NCBI RefSeq assembly: GCF_001542415.1
Contig: NZ_LNCU01000034.1
Coordinates: forward strand, 6,215 to 39,325
Direction of reading: 5' to 3'
Source of the DNA: Bradyrhizobium macuxiense
GTDB taxonomy: Bacteria; Pseudomonadota; Alphaproteobacteria; Rhizobiales; Xanthobacteraceae
Length of the DNA: 33,111 bases
How positions within the stretch are numbered: the first letter of the stretch is position 1; each line of letters starts with the position of its first letter. Of the stretch, positions 16,239 through 23,482 are shown piece after piece. The translations under genes were made by a program, and so were the position numbers. The notes under the pieces are model-generated. The model ran no database searches and had not been told where the DNA came from. It saw only the letters and a list, made by a program, of their open reading frames with translations.

Positions 16239-16961
16239 GTGGCGCAGACTGCAACCATGGTGCAGCCGCCGGCCGAGCCGGCCGACGACGCACCGCATCT
16301 CCTCCTCGTCGATGACGACCGGCGGATTCGCGACCTGCTGTCGCGCTTTCTGTCCGGCGAAGGCTATCGCGTCACGACCGCGCTCAGCGCCAGCGACGCA
16401 CGCGCCAAACTGTTGGGGCTGCATTTCGACCTCCTCATTCTCGACGTGATGATGCCCGGCGAAAACGGCTTCGATCTCGCCCGCTTCATCCGTACCTCCT
16501 CGTCGGTACCGATCATCATGCTGACCGCCCGCCACGAGGCCGAGGCCAGGATTGAGGGCCTGCAGATCGGCGCCGACGATTACGTCGCCAAGCCGTTCGA
16601 GCCGCGGGAGCTCGTGCTGCGCATCGGCAATATCCTCAAGCGCACCACCCCTCCGCAGGTCGCGGCCGTCGAGCAGATCGCCTTTGGTCCCTACGTCTTC
16701 CATGTCGAGCGCAGCGAGCTGCGCCAGGGCGAGGAGATCATCCATCTCACCGACCGTGAGCGCGAGATGCTGCGCATCCTTGCGACCACCCCGGGCGAGA
16801 CCGTGCCGCGCGCCGCGCTGACCAGCGGCGGCACCGTCAACGAGCGCGCAGTCGACGTGCAGATCAACCGCCTGCGCCGCAAGATCGAGCAGGATCCCGC
16901 CAATCCGCTGTTCCTGCAGGCCGTGCGCGGCATCGGCTATCGCCTGGTCGCCTCGCCCTGA
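16239..16961 (+). CDS. OmpR-family response regulator, PetR-like
   Basis: 240 residues. Receiver domain (about 20-135): acidic pocket VDDDRR (24-29), phospho-acceptor Asp69 in LLILDVMMPGENGFD, Thr in IIMLTARH, and Lys in YVAKPFEPREL. The DNA-binding winged helix (about 150-238) has LTDREREMLRILATTPGETVPR and QINRLRRKIEQDPANPLFLQAVRGIGYRLV. The GTG at 16239 is chosen because GAAGGAG lies five bases before it; GTG 16233 would overlap the previous stop. Its own stop codon lies inside the double-hairpin repeat. Co-transcribed with the MarR gene; likely partner of the kinase downstream. Confidence 0.92.
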   Translation: MAQTATMVQPPAEPADDAPHLLLVDDDRRIRDLLSRFLSGEGYRVTTALSASDARAKLLGLHFDLLILDVMMPGENGFDLARFIRTSSSVPIIMLTARHEAEARIEGLQIGADDYVAKPFEPRELVLRIGNILKRTTPPQVAAVEQIAFGPYVFHVERSELRQGEEIIHLTDREREMLRILATTPGETVPRAALTSGGTVNERAVDVQINRLRRKIEQDPANPLFLQAVRGIGYRLVASP

Positions 16962-17060
16962 AGCGCGATGAGGTCAGGATGAACCGTTATCGCGCTTCAG
17001 CTTCTCATTTAAGCATGATCTTGTCGGAAAACCGCTACACACTTTTCCGGATCATGCTTT
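16958..17060. repeat. Double-hairpin dispersed repeat, copy 2
   Basis: First stem CTGAAGCGCGATGA (16958-16971) with TTATCGCGCTTCAG (16987-17000); second stem AAGCATGATC (17011-17020) with GATCATGCTT (17050-17059), inner GGAAAA/TTTTCC arms. Compared with 8678-8779, the third base pair of stem 1 changes A-T to G-C and the first pair of stem 2 changes G-C to A-T, so both stems are kept by paired changes. The copy fills the whole space between the response-regulator and kinase genes and includes the regulator's TGA. Confidence 0.9.
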
Positions 17061-17070
17061 AGAGCACCCC

Positions 17071-18456
17071 ATGAGCACGCTCGACTCCGGCCTGACCCTG
17101 ATCCGCAACGCGTCGCAGCGCGTGTCGAAGGCCAATGGCTGGATGGGCAATGCGTTCAAGAGCTGGATGCCGACCGGCCTCTATGCCCGCGCATTGCTGA
17201 TCATGATCGTGCCGATGGTGGTGCTGCAGACCGTGGTCGCCTTCGTGTTCATGGAGCGGCACTGGAACACGGTGACGCGCCGCCTGTCGGCCGCGGTGGT
17301 ATCCGACATCGCCGCGCTGATCGACGTCTACAAGATTTATCCGCAGGACAAGGACCGCGCCCAGCTTCGCCACATCGCCCAGCGGCTGCAGCTCGTGGTC
17401 GACTTCCTGCCCGCGGGCGACATGCCGCCGCCGGGACCGAAGCCGTTCTTCTCGCTGCTCGACCAGTCGCTGTCGGTGCAACTCGGCCGGCAGATCAACC
17501 GTCCGTTCTGGATCGACACCGTCGGCAATTCCAACCTGGTCGAGATCCGCGTGCAGCTCGACGATTCGGTGATGCGGATCTTCGCGCAGCGCAGCGCGGC
17601 CTATGCCTCCAACTCGGAGATCTTCATCTTCTGGATGCTCGGCACGTCGTCGATCCTCCTGATCGTCGCCGTGCTGTTCCTGCGCAACCAGATCAAGCCG
17701 ATCCTGAGACTCGCCGATGCCGCCGAAAGCTTCGGCAAGGGCCGCGAGGCACCGAACTTCCGGCCGCGCGGCGCGCGCGAGGTGCGACGCGCGGCGCAGG
17801 CGTTCATCGAGATGAAGGCGCGCGTCGAGCGCTCGATCGAGCAGCGCACCGCAATGCTGGCCGGCGTTTCGCACGATCTGCGCACCATCCTGACCCGCTT
17901 CAAGCTCGAGCTCGCCCTGCTCGGCGAAGGCCCCGAGATCGAGGCGATGCGCAAGGACGTCGACGAGATGTCGATGATGCTGGAGGACTATCTCGCCTTC
18001 GCGCGCGGCGATTCCGGCGAGGTCGCGCAGCCGACCGACATGGCAATGGCGCTGGAGGAGTTGCGCAGCGACGCCGAACGTCACGGCCACACTGCGACTG
18101 TGGCGTTCCACGGCCTGCCCGTCGTGACGGTGAAGCCCGCCTCGTTCAAGCGCTGCCTCGGCAACCTCGTCTCAAATGCGGCGCGCCATGCCAACACGAT
18201 CTCGATCAACGGCCATCGCGACCACCGCTATCTCACCGTGACCGTCGACGACGACGGCCCCGGCATTCCCGCGAACATGCGCGAAGAGGTGTTCAAGCCG
18301 TTCCTGCGGCTCGACGACGCCCGCAACCAGGACGAAGGCGGCACCGGCCTTGGACTGGCGATCGCCCGCGATATCGCCCGCTCGCATGGCGGCGATATCA
18401 TGCTCGGCGATAGTCCGATGGGCGGATTGCGAGCGGCGGTGCGGGTGCCGGTGTAG
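17071..18456 (+). CDS. EnvZ-like sensor histidine kinase
   Basis: 461 residues. Membrane helix 1 about 41-60, a periplasmic domain of about 120 residues (62-183), helix 2 about 184-204, then HAMP (about 205-258). The HisKA domain carries His268 in GVSHDLRTILTR, and the ATPase has the N box (NLVSNAARHA, 365-374), DDDGPGIP (393-400), the F box FKPFLRL and GTGLGLAI (424-431). The usual Pro after HDLRT is Ile273. No ribosome binding site is clear: the start lies 10 bases after the repeat. Probably works with the regulator upstream; the signal is unknown. Confidence 0.92.
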   Translation: MSTLDSGLTLIRNASQRVSKANGWMGNAFKSWMPTGLYARALLIMIVPMVVLQTVVAFVFMERHWNTVTRRLSAAVVSDIAALIDVYKIYPQDKDRAQLRHIAQRLQLVVDFLPAGDMPPPGPKPFFSLLDQSLSVQLGRQINRPFWIDTVGNSNLVEIRVQLDDSVMRIFAQRSAAYASNSEIFIFWMLGTSSILLIVAVLFLRNQIKPILRLADAAESFGKGREAPNFRPRGAREVRRAAQAFIEMKARVERSIEQRTAMLAGVSHDLRTILTRFKLELALLGEGPEIEAMRKDVDEMSMMLEDYLAFARGDSGEVAQPTDMAMALEELRSDAERHGHTATVAFHGLPVVTVKPASFKRCLGNLVSNAARHANTISINGHRDHRYLTVTVDDDGPGIPANMREEVFKPFLRLDDARNQDEGGTGLGLAIARDIARSHGGDIMLGDSPMGGLRAAVRVPV

Positions 18457-18499
18457 CTTCTCCCACGTCCCGCTCTTGCCCGGAGAGGTGAAAGGTCCG

Positions 18500-19033
18500 T
18501 TACTTCTGCAGCTTCGGCAGCAAAGCCTTCAGCTTTTCCATATCCTTGACGTTCATCTTCATGCCGCCGGGCATGATCATGTCGCCGGGCTTCTGGTCGG
18601 CCTTGCAGGCGCCGAGCCATTTCGCCTCGATGGTCATCGTGTTGTCGTGGGCGCCGGAGGGGCCGCCTTCCACATGCGAGGTGCTCTTGACCGTGTAGGC
18701 CGAGTTGAAGTCGCCGACGATCTCGGCATGCGAGGTCACGGTCACGCCGGCGGTGCCGCAGACGCTGTCGCTGACATAACCGGTAGCGGTCTTCTGGACA
18801 TCTTGCTTGGAGCAAACCTGCTTCGCCATCGGCGCGGCCGTCGTGCTCATCTCCTTGTCCGTGGTTTCATCGGTGCAGTGCTGCACGGTGATCTCCGGCA
18901 CCGATGAGCCGGTCTTCACCATCTTCATCTCCCACAGACCCGCCTTGCGGATCGGCAGATCGACCGCACCGGCCGCGCCGGCCGACAGCACCAGGCAAAC
19001 GGCCGAACCAAGCAGAGCAAGACGTCGCGTCAT
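18500..19033 (-). CDS. DUF3617 family exported protein
   Basis: 177 residues from ATG 19033 (an ATG 11 codons earlier is less likely because it adds charge before the signal). A Sec signal peptide is clear: MTRRLALLGSAVCLVLSAGAAGA, cut before VDLP. The body begins with KAGLWEMKM, the hallmark of DUF3617, and has five or so cysteines (QHCTDE, VCSKQD, SVCGTA, GACKAD) in pairs that suggest disulfides. Met-rich stretch near the C-terminus (MIMPGGMKMNVKDMEK). Function is unknown. It converges with the kinase gene over about 40 bases. Confidence 0.82.
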   Translation of the reverse strand: MTRRLALLGSAVCLVLSAGAAGAVDLPIRKAGLWEMKMVKTGSSVPEITVQHCTDETTDKEMSTTAAPMAKQVCSKQDVQKTATGYVSDSVCGTAGVTVTSHAEIVGDFNSAYTVKSTSHVEGGPSGAHDNTMTIEAKWLGACKADQKPGDMIMPGGMKMNVKDMEKLKALLPKLQK

Positions 19034-19075
19034 AGCGATTGACTCCCGACTGGACGAGAGGATCAAGCGCAGCGC

Positions 19076-19375
19076 TCAGTAGCGCGTGCGCAAGGGTCGG
19101 CCTGCGGAGCCGTAAGGGACCCAGCGGCAGGCAAACGAGATATAGCCGCCCGGATAGGACTGCACGGAGAGGAATTTCACCACCTTGCCGTACGAAGCGC
19201 AGTGATCGACGGCAAGCTGCCGCGCGTCGGTCTGCATCGCCAGCGAATAGGCGATAATACCGCCGGTATCATTGCCCTTGAACGGCGGTACCGGCTGCAT
19301 CCAGTCGGCCCGCGCCGGCGCAACGGCCAGCATCCCGCAAACGGCAACCAGGCACGCGGCCAATTTCCTTCGCAT
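19076..19375 (-). CDS. Small exported protein, function unknown
   Basis: 99 residues. ATG 19375 has GGAG eight bases upstream and starts a clear signal peptide (MRRKLAACLVAVCGMLAVAPARA), cut before DWMQPV. The mature part of about 75 residues has DTGGIIAYSLAMQTDARQLAVDHCASYGK and ISFACRWVPYG, with two cysteines that may pair. No family recognised. The gene is 43 bases upstream of the DUF3617 gene on the same strand, and they may share a transcript. Confidence 0.68.
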   Translation of the reverse strand: MRRKLAACLVAVCGMLAVAPARADWMQPVPPFKGNDTGGIIAYSLAMQTDARQLAVDHCASYGKVVKFLSVQSYPGGYISFACRWVPYGSAGRPLRTRY

Positions 19376-19540
19376 CGCAGACTCCATTTCGCTCAGACCC
19401 AACATAGAGTGCGCCGGCGGTCGTGAAAAGAACGAGCGGTTCGCCGAAAGTGGACTTCTCCTCAGGTGTTGCCGCGCTGCACTTGACCTTGCCGGGGCTT
19501 CACGGCACCGTCCGGCGCATCGGATGATCGGTGGATTCCC

Positions 19541-20005
19541 ATGCGCAACCTGTTCATGTCAGCCAAGAAGCTCGGTGTTGGTGCCGCGCTGGTATTCGGC
19601 CTGCTGGCCTCTGGGGGGACAGCGCAGGCTGCGAACCCGTTCGAGCTGAATTTCTGGCTGTCCGGGCCACGCTATGACGGCAATGTTGCCCCTTGCGAGA
19701 GGGCCTTGCCCGTCATCAGCTATGAATTCCACGAGAAGGAAGCCACCTTCTGGAATTCGCCTCTGGTGATCACCGGCTACGACCGGATCCACGAGACTGC
19801 ATTCCGTCCCTGGCAATCCGACAACATTCCGCGTCGCTATTGCTCCGGCAAGGCGATGCTGAGCGACGGCAAGATGCGCACCGTACACTTCTCTATCATC
19901 GAGGACGGCGGATTTGCCGGCTCCAGCCAGGGCGTCGAATGGTGCGTTACCGGCCTCGACCGCAACTGGGCTTCCAACCCTTCCTGCAGGGCCGCGCGGC
20001 CCTGA
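19541..20005 (+). CDS. Small exported protein, function unknown
   Basis: 154 residues. A signal peptide is evident (MRNLFMSAKKLGVGAALVFGLLASGGTAQA, cut before ANPFEL). The mature part has four cysteines (APCERA, RYCSGK, EWCVTG, PSCRAA), enough for two disulfides, and is rich in aromatic residues: FWNSPLVITGYDRIHETAFRPW, then AMLSDGKMRTVHFSIIEDGGFAGSSQGVEWCVTG. I know it only as a hypothetical of this lineage. ATG 19556 (six codons in) is an alternative start. RNase T2 follows 124 bases downstream in the same direction. Confidence 0.68.
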   Translation: MRNLFMSAKKLGVGAALVFGLLASGGTAQAANPFELNFWLSGPRYDGNVAPCERALPVISYEFHEKEATFWNSPLVITGYDRIHETAFRPWQSDNIPRRYCSGKAMLSDGKMRTVHFSIIEDGGFAGSSQGVEWCVTGLDRNWASNPSCRAARP

Positions 20006-20129
20006 TCTTCCACCGGATTGGCGAGCCGGCCTCCGCGCGCCACCTGCGCGCGGGTAGATCACGCTTTTGTTCTTGAAATGTTCCGATCGCCTGCTAGGCT
20101 CGGAACGGTCGAGTTGGGGGGAGCGTTTG

Positions 20130-20819
20130 ATGCGCCGGTTGGTCACAATTTCCCGATTGCTGGTTTGGATTACGACTGCTGTCCTGTGCACCACCTTCGC
20201 GGCGTCGGCTCAGGACCGCCGGCAGAACACCCCGGGCGAGTTCGATTTCTACGTGCTGTCGCTGTCATGGTCGCCGTCCTTCTGCGAGGCGGCGAGCGAG
20301 CGCGGCAACAATGGCCGCGGCACCCAGGCCCAGTGCGGCGGGCGACCATACTCCTTCGTGGTGCACGGCCTGTGGCCGCAATATGAGCGCGGTTTCCCGG
20401 AATATTGCCAGCGTCCCTCGCCGCGGCTCGCCCGCGGCATCATGACCTCGATGCTCGACCTGATGCCGGCCCCCGGGTTGATCTACAACGAATGGGACAA
20501 GCACGGCACCTGTTCGGGCCTCGGCGAACGCGCCTATTTCGAGACGATCCGCAAGGCGCGTGCCGCGGTGAAGATTCCCGACGAGTTTCTGCAATTGTCG
20601 GAGCCGAAGACGATCTCGCCCGACGATCTGGAAGCCGCGTTCATCAAGGTCAATCCGGGGCTCAGCAGCTCGGCGATCGCGGTCACCTGCGACAGCAGGC
20701 GGCTCAGCGAGGTGCGGATCTGCCTCAGCAAGGATCTCCAGTTCCGTTCCTGCGAAGAGCTCGATCGCCGCGCCTGCCGCCGCGACGAGGTTCTGATGCC
20801 GCCGATGCGCGGCGGCTAG
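20130..20819 (+). CDS. Ribonuclease T2 family protein, exported
   Basis: 229 residues from ATG 20130, preceded by GGGGGGAG. RNase T2 enzymes cut single-stranded RNA through a 2',3'-cyclic phosphate. Signal peptide about 1-27 (ends FAASA-Q). Both catalytic segments are complete: CAS I FVVHGLWPQ with His79 and CAS II NEWDKHGTCSG with Glu121, Lys124 and His125. Cysteines at 52, 69, 93 and 128 fit the family's disulfides. It should act in the periplasm (like E. coli RNase I) or outside the cell. An upstream TTG frame (20067) is rejected. Confidence 0.94.
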   Translation: MRRLVTISRLLVWITTAVLCTTFAASAQDRRQNTPGEFDFYVLSLSWSPSFCEAASERGNNGRGTQAQCGGRPYSFVVHGLWPQYERGFPEYCQRPSPRLARGIMTSMLDLMPAPGLIYNEWDKHGTCSGLGERAYFETIRKARAAVKIPDEFLQLSEPKTISPDDLEAAFIKVNPGLSSSAIAVTCDSRRLSEVRICLSKDLQFRSCEELDRRACRRDEVLMPPMRGG

Positions 20820-20937
20820 ACCTAGCGTCCCGATCATCGCAAGCAGCGTCATCCGCGACAGCTCGACGAGCGCACGAAGGCGGAAGATCGCGGCGGACAT
20901 GTCGCTGCGCGCGCAATGACGTGGTAACTGCTATCTG

Positions 20938-21798
20938 ATGAACTACCGTCACGCCTTTCACGCCGGCAGCTTCGCCGATGTCATCAAGCACATCGTGCTG
21001 GTGCGCATGCTGACCTATTTGCAGGAGAAGCAGGCGCCGTTCCGCGTCATCGATACGCACGCCGGCGCCGGGCTGTACGATCTGACGTCGAGCGAAGCGC
21101 AACGCGGCGGCGAATGGCTCACCGGCATCGCGCGGCTGATGCAGGCGCGGCTCTCCGACGAGGCGCTGCCGCTGGTTGCGCCGTATCTCGATATCGTCAG
21201 GGCATTCAATCTGAAAGCCGAGTTGAAAGCGTATCCCGGCTCGCCGCTGATTGCGCGAGCGCTGCTGCGACCGCAGGATCGCCTCACCGCCTGCGAGATC
21301 GAGCCGACGGCGCGCAAGCAATTGATCGACGCGTTACGGCGCGACACACAGGCGCGCGTCGTGGATCTCGACGGTTGGACGGCGCTCCCCGCCTTCGTTC
21401 CACCGAATGAGCGGCGCGGCCTGGTGCTGATCGATCCGCCATTCGAGGCGAAGGACGAGTACGAGCGGCTCGCCAAGGGGTTTGCAGAGGCGTTCGCAAA
21501 GTGGCCGACCGGTGCATATCTTTTGTGGTACCCCGTAAAATCACGGAGGGCCACTGACGATCTCGCACACAGCGTTGCCGCGGCAACAGCAACGAGTCGG
21601 TCAGCCGGCAAATGCTTGCGTTTGGAGTTCAGTGTGGCACCGCAGGAGACAGGCGGCAGCCTTGTTTCTACGGGGCTTTTGATAGTGAATCCGCCATGGA
21701 CGCTGGCGAACGAATTGAAGATCATCCTGCCCGAACTCGAGAGGCCACTTGGGCAAGGCGGCGCAGGCCGCTTCAGACTCGAAACGCCTAAACCTTAA
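20938..21798 (+). CDS. rlmJ: 23S rRNA (adenine(2030)-N6)-methyltransferase RlmJ
   Basis: 286 residues. It methylates A2030 of 23S rRNA in E. coli. The N-terminus MNYRHAFHAGSFADVIKH is the family signature, followed by VIDTHAGAGLYDL in place of the usual SAM motif, and the catalytic DPPF in LVLIDPPFEAKDEY (about residue 163). The C-terminus holds LLIVNPPWTL. Length is normal. Starts ATG 20938 without a strong ribosome binding site. Not closely linked to its neighbours. Confidence 0.93.
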   Translation: MNYRHAFHAGSFADVIKHIVLVRMLTYLQEKQAPFRVIDTHAGAGLYDLTSSEAQRGGEWLTGIARLMQARLSDEALPLVAPYLDIVRAFNLKAELKAYPGSPLIARALLRPQDRLTACEIEPTARKQLIDALRRDTQARVVDLDGWTALPAFVPPNERRGLVLIDPPFEAKDEYERLAKGFAEAFAKWPTGAYLLWYPVKSRRATDDLAHSVAAATATSRSAGKCLRLEFSVAPQETGGSLVSTGLLIVNPPWTLANELKIILPELERPLGQGGAGRFRLETPKP

Positions 21799-21842
21799 TC
21801 CAGCGGCCCACTGAAAAGTGGAATTTGAGCGTAGTCAATCTG

Positions 21843-21898
21843 CGCGGAAGCGTATTATGCTCGTCCTGTTACGACTGGCTTTACGTTCCGCTTCCGCG
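21843..21898. promoter_or_regulatory. Perfect 10-bp inverted repeat upstream of the cold-shock gene
   Basis: CGCGGAAGCG (21843-21852) and CGCTTCCGCG (21889-21898) flank a 36-base loop that contains ATTATGC. The DNA lies between rlmJ and the cold-shock gene, about 160 bases before the latter. It may be a paired operator or the start of the long cold-shock leader. Role inferred. Confidence 0.4.
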
Positions 21899-22003
21899 AA
21901 TGGTTGCGGCGGAGTGACAAGGCCGAAATAAAATCCAGGCAGACTGGCGGCGTGACGCCGGCCTGTTCAGGTGGCCAAGCTTCCGACAAGCGAATGTCGG
22001 TCA

Positions 22004-22030
22004 ACCGCTACGCGGCGTGCGCGTAGCGGT
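22004..22030 (+). promoter_or_regulatory. Perfect hairpin directly before the cold-shock ribosome binding site
   Basis: ACCGCTACGC-GGCGTGC-GCGTAGCGGT is a 10-bp perfect stem with a 7-base loop. It ends 10 bases before GGGGGAGGAG (22041-22050), the very strong ribosome binding site of the cold-shock gene. Location inside the transcript leader is likely. Cold-shock leaders often change fold with temperature; that this one does is inference. Confidence 0.6.
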
Positions 22031-22057
22031 GGAGCAATACGGGGGAGGAGTTTCCCG

Positions 22058-22273
22058 ATGGCCATGACTGGGACAGTCAAGTTCTTCAACGGAGAGCGTG
22101 GCTACGGCTTCATCAAGCCTGATGATGGCGGCCGCGATGTATTCGTTCACATCACTGCCGTCGAGCGGGCAGGCTTGAAGGACCTGACTGAAGGACAGCG
22201 CATTACATTCGAGGTCGAGCCGGACAAGAAGGGCAAGGGCCCCAAGGCGGTCAACCTGGTGGTTTCATCGTGA
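22058..22273 (+). CDS. Cold-shock protein, CspA family
   Basis: 71 residues, single cold-shock domain binding single-stranded RNA and DNA as a chaperone. RNP1 is seen as GERGYGFIKPD (about 12-22) and RNP2 as DVFVHITAV (about 27-35). The family start TGTVKFFNGERGYGFI is normal. ATG 22058 is taken because GGGGGAGGAG lies seven bases before it; ATG 22064 is the alternative. An open frame from 21971 codes Arg-rich sequence across the hairpin and is rejected. The C-terminus (KGKGPKAVNLVV) is typical. Confidence 0.96.
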   Translation: MAMTGTVKFFNGERGYGFIKPDDGGRDVFVHITAVERAGLKDLTEGQRITFEVEPDKKGKGPKAVNLVVSS

Positions 22274-22532
22274 GTGCGCGCGTGATCCAAACAAGCGGAA
22301 GCCGAGTTTCCGGAATGGATCATGCACAAATGAAAGACCTGAGATCGCGATTGCATATGATCGCATCATGATCCCGGGCTCACGACGAAAGCGGAATGAA
22401 GCGTTGCGTGTGAGCTGCCTGCCGAGCACACGACCCGTGCTCGCTGCGTGATTGCCTGCATGATGCGGCCGCCGGACGCGGACTCCGCAAAGTGGCAATG
22501 CGCGGTCGACCGAACGCCCTGACCGTCAGCAC
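22274..22532. other. Intergenic region after the cold-shock gene
   Basis: About 260 bases without a gene before the terminator of the convergent outer-membrane gene. TGATCC (22282-22287) and GGATCA (about 22317-22322), with an inner GGAA/TTCC, give a hairpin just past the csp stop that might end that transcript; no U run follows. Nothing else recognised. Confidence 0.35.
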
Positions 22533-22566
22533 AAAAAGAAACCCGGCCGCGCGAGGCGCAGCCGGG
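22533..22566 (-). terminator. Rho-independent terminator of the outer-membrane protein gene
   Basis: Minus strand: CCCGGC-T-GCGC-CTC-GCGC-G-GCCGGG followed by TTTCTTTTTG. A stem of 10 GC-rich pairs with a U-rich tail, starting about 27 bases past the stop codon of the beta-barrel gene. A clear intrinsic terminator. Confidence 0.88.
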
Positions 22567-22592
22567 AGTTGGTGGTCGACGTTTTCTTGTTC

Positions 22593-23216
22593 TCAGAAGT
22601 GATAGTTGATGCCGGCGCGGACCAGGCTGAAGCCATAGCCGTTCGCCGCACCGCCGGTGAGCGCGAAGTTGCTGGTAGCGATATCGACGTAGAGATATTC
22701 GACCTTGGCGCTCCAGTGCGGGGCAAAACCCATTTCGGCGCCGGCGCCGACGGTCCAGCCCGCATTGGTGTGACTCTCCGACACGCCGAAGGTTTCGCCG
22801 CGCAGTTCGCCGAAGGCGAGACCGCCGGTTCCGTAGAACATCACGTTGTTGAACGTGTAGCCGACGCGGCCGCGTACAGTGCCGAACCAGGGATTGGAGA
22901 ACTTCCAGGGCGCGAACGTATCGTCGGCGGCCGACGCCTGGATATCGCCCTCGATGCCGAACACCCAGGGCGTGCCGTTCTGAAAGTTGTAGCCGGCCTG
23001 GACACCGCCAGCGAAGCCGGAGGGCCTGGTCGGGTTGTTGTCGATCGAACCCCAATTGTAGCCGACGTTGCCGCCGAGATAAGGACCCGCCCAGCTATAG
23101 GCATTGAGCGGCTGGTAGACCGTGTAAGGCGATCCGTAGCTGAGATCGGCGGCCGCCGCCGAGGTCGTCGAGCCTGCGACGATCAGCGCCAGCACGCGCA
23201 AAACCAACCGGGTCAT
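22593..23216 (-). CDS. Outer-membrane beta-barrel protein (Omp25/RopB-like, OmpA-type barrel)
   Basis: 207 residues from ATG 23216, preceded by GGAGAG. Signal peptide MTRLVLRVLALIVAGSTTSAAA, cut before ADLSYG. The mature part shows alternating amphipathic strands: WAGPYLGGNVGYNWG, GGVQAGYNFQNG, VFGIEGDIQAS, FGTVRGRVGYTFNNVMFYGTGGLAFGE, WTVGAGAEMGFAPHWSAKVEYLYVDI and LVRAGINYHF, ending in the terminal Phe used by the barrel assembly machine. This is the eight-stranded porin-like family abundant in rhizobia (pfam OMP_b-brl). A frame extending to 23270 precedes the signal and is rejected. Own terminator downstream. Confidence 0.9.
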   Translation of the reverse strand: MTRLVLRVLALIVAGSTTSAAAADLSYGSPYTVYQPLNAYSWAGPYLGGNVGYNWGSIDNNPTRPSGFAGGVQAGYNFQNGTPWVFGIEGDIQASAADDTFAPWKFSNPWFGTVRGRVGYTFNNVMFYGTGGLAFGELRGETFGVSESHTNAGWTVGAGAEMGFAPHWSAKVEYLYVDIATSNFALTGGAANGYGFSLVRAGINYHF

Positions 23217-23318
23217 CGGTACTCTCCACCACGCAACTGCCGTGCCGGGCCGGGCTTGAGCGACCGGCAAGGTTACGGAATTCCACTTTTTTCGCTAAAT
23301 CTTATCGAGAGTTTTAAG

Positions 23319-23333
23319 TTAAAGGGCTGTTAA
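23319..23333. promoter_or_regulatory. Candidate CtrA-type site
   Basis: TTAA-AGGGCTG-TTAA matches the TTAA-N7-TTAA core of CtrA sites; the trailing base is G rather than the preferred C. It lies between the divergent outer-membrane and uvrC genes, about 100 bases from the former. Several more TTAA words lie within 40 bases. Confidence 0.35.
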
Positions 23334-23357
23334 GGGCGGTTACCGCCCTCTTAACAG
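23327..23357. promoter_or_regulatory. Large palindrome between divergent outer-membrane and uvrC genes
   Basis: CTGTTAAGGGCGG-TTA-CCGCCC-TC-TTAACAG: 13 pairs interrupted only by a 2-base bulge. It overlaps the candidate CtrA site. It could be an operator or a bidirectional transcript end, but both flanking genes point away from it, so regulation is more likely. Role inferred. Confidence 0.45.
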
Positions 23358-23482
23358 TCTTAACGAGACGTTACGCGCGCGCCCCGGCGAGGCGCGCAGG
23401 ACCAGTAAGCCCCTGCAATCGGCTCCGTTTTCCAGCGCTGCCGGCGCTGGCGACCGGCCGCTCCAGCGCTTAGTTTACGCCC

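Noticed and set aside
18500..20819. Toxin-immunity or contact-dependent inhibition system
   Set aside because: RNase T2 is a housekeeping secreted enzyme family, there is no delivery domain, and the small genes are themselves exported and partly on the other strand.
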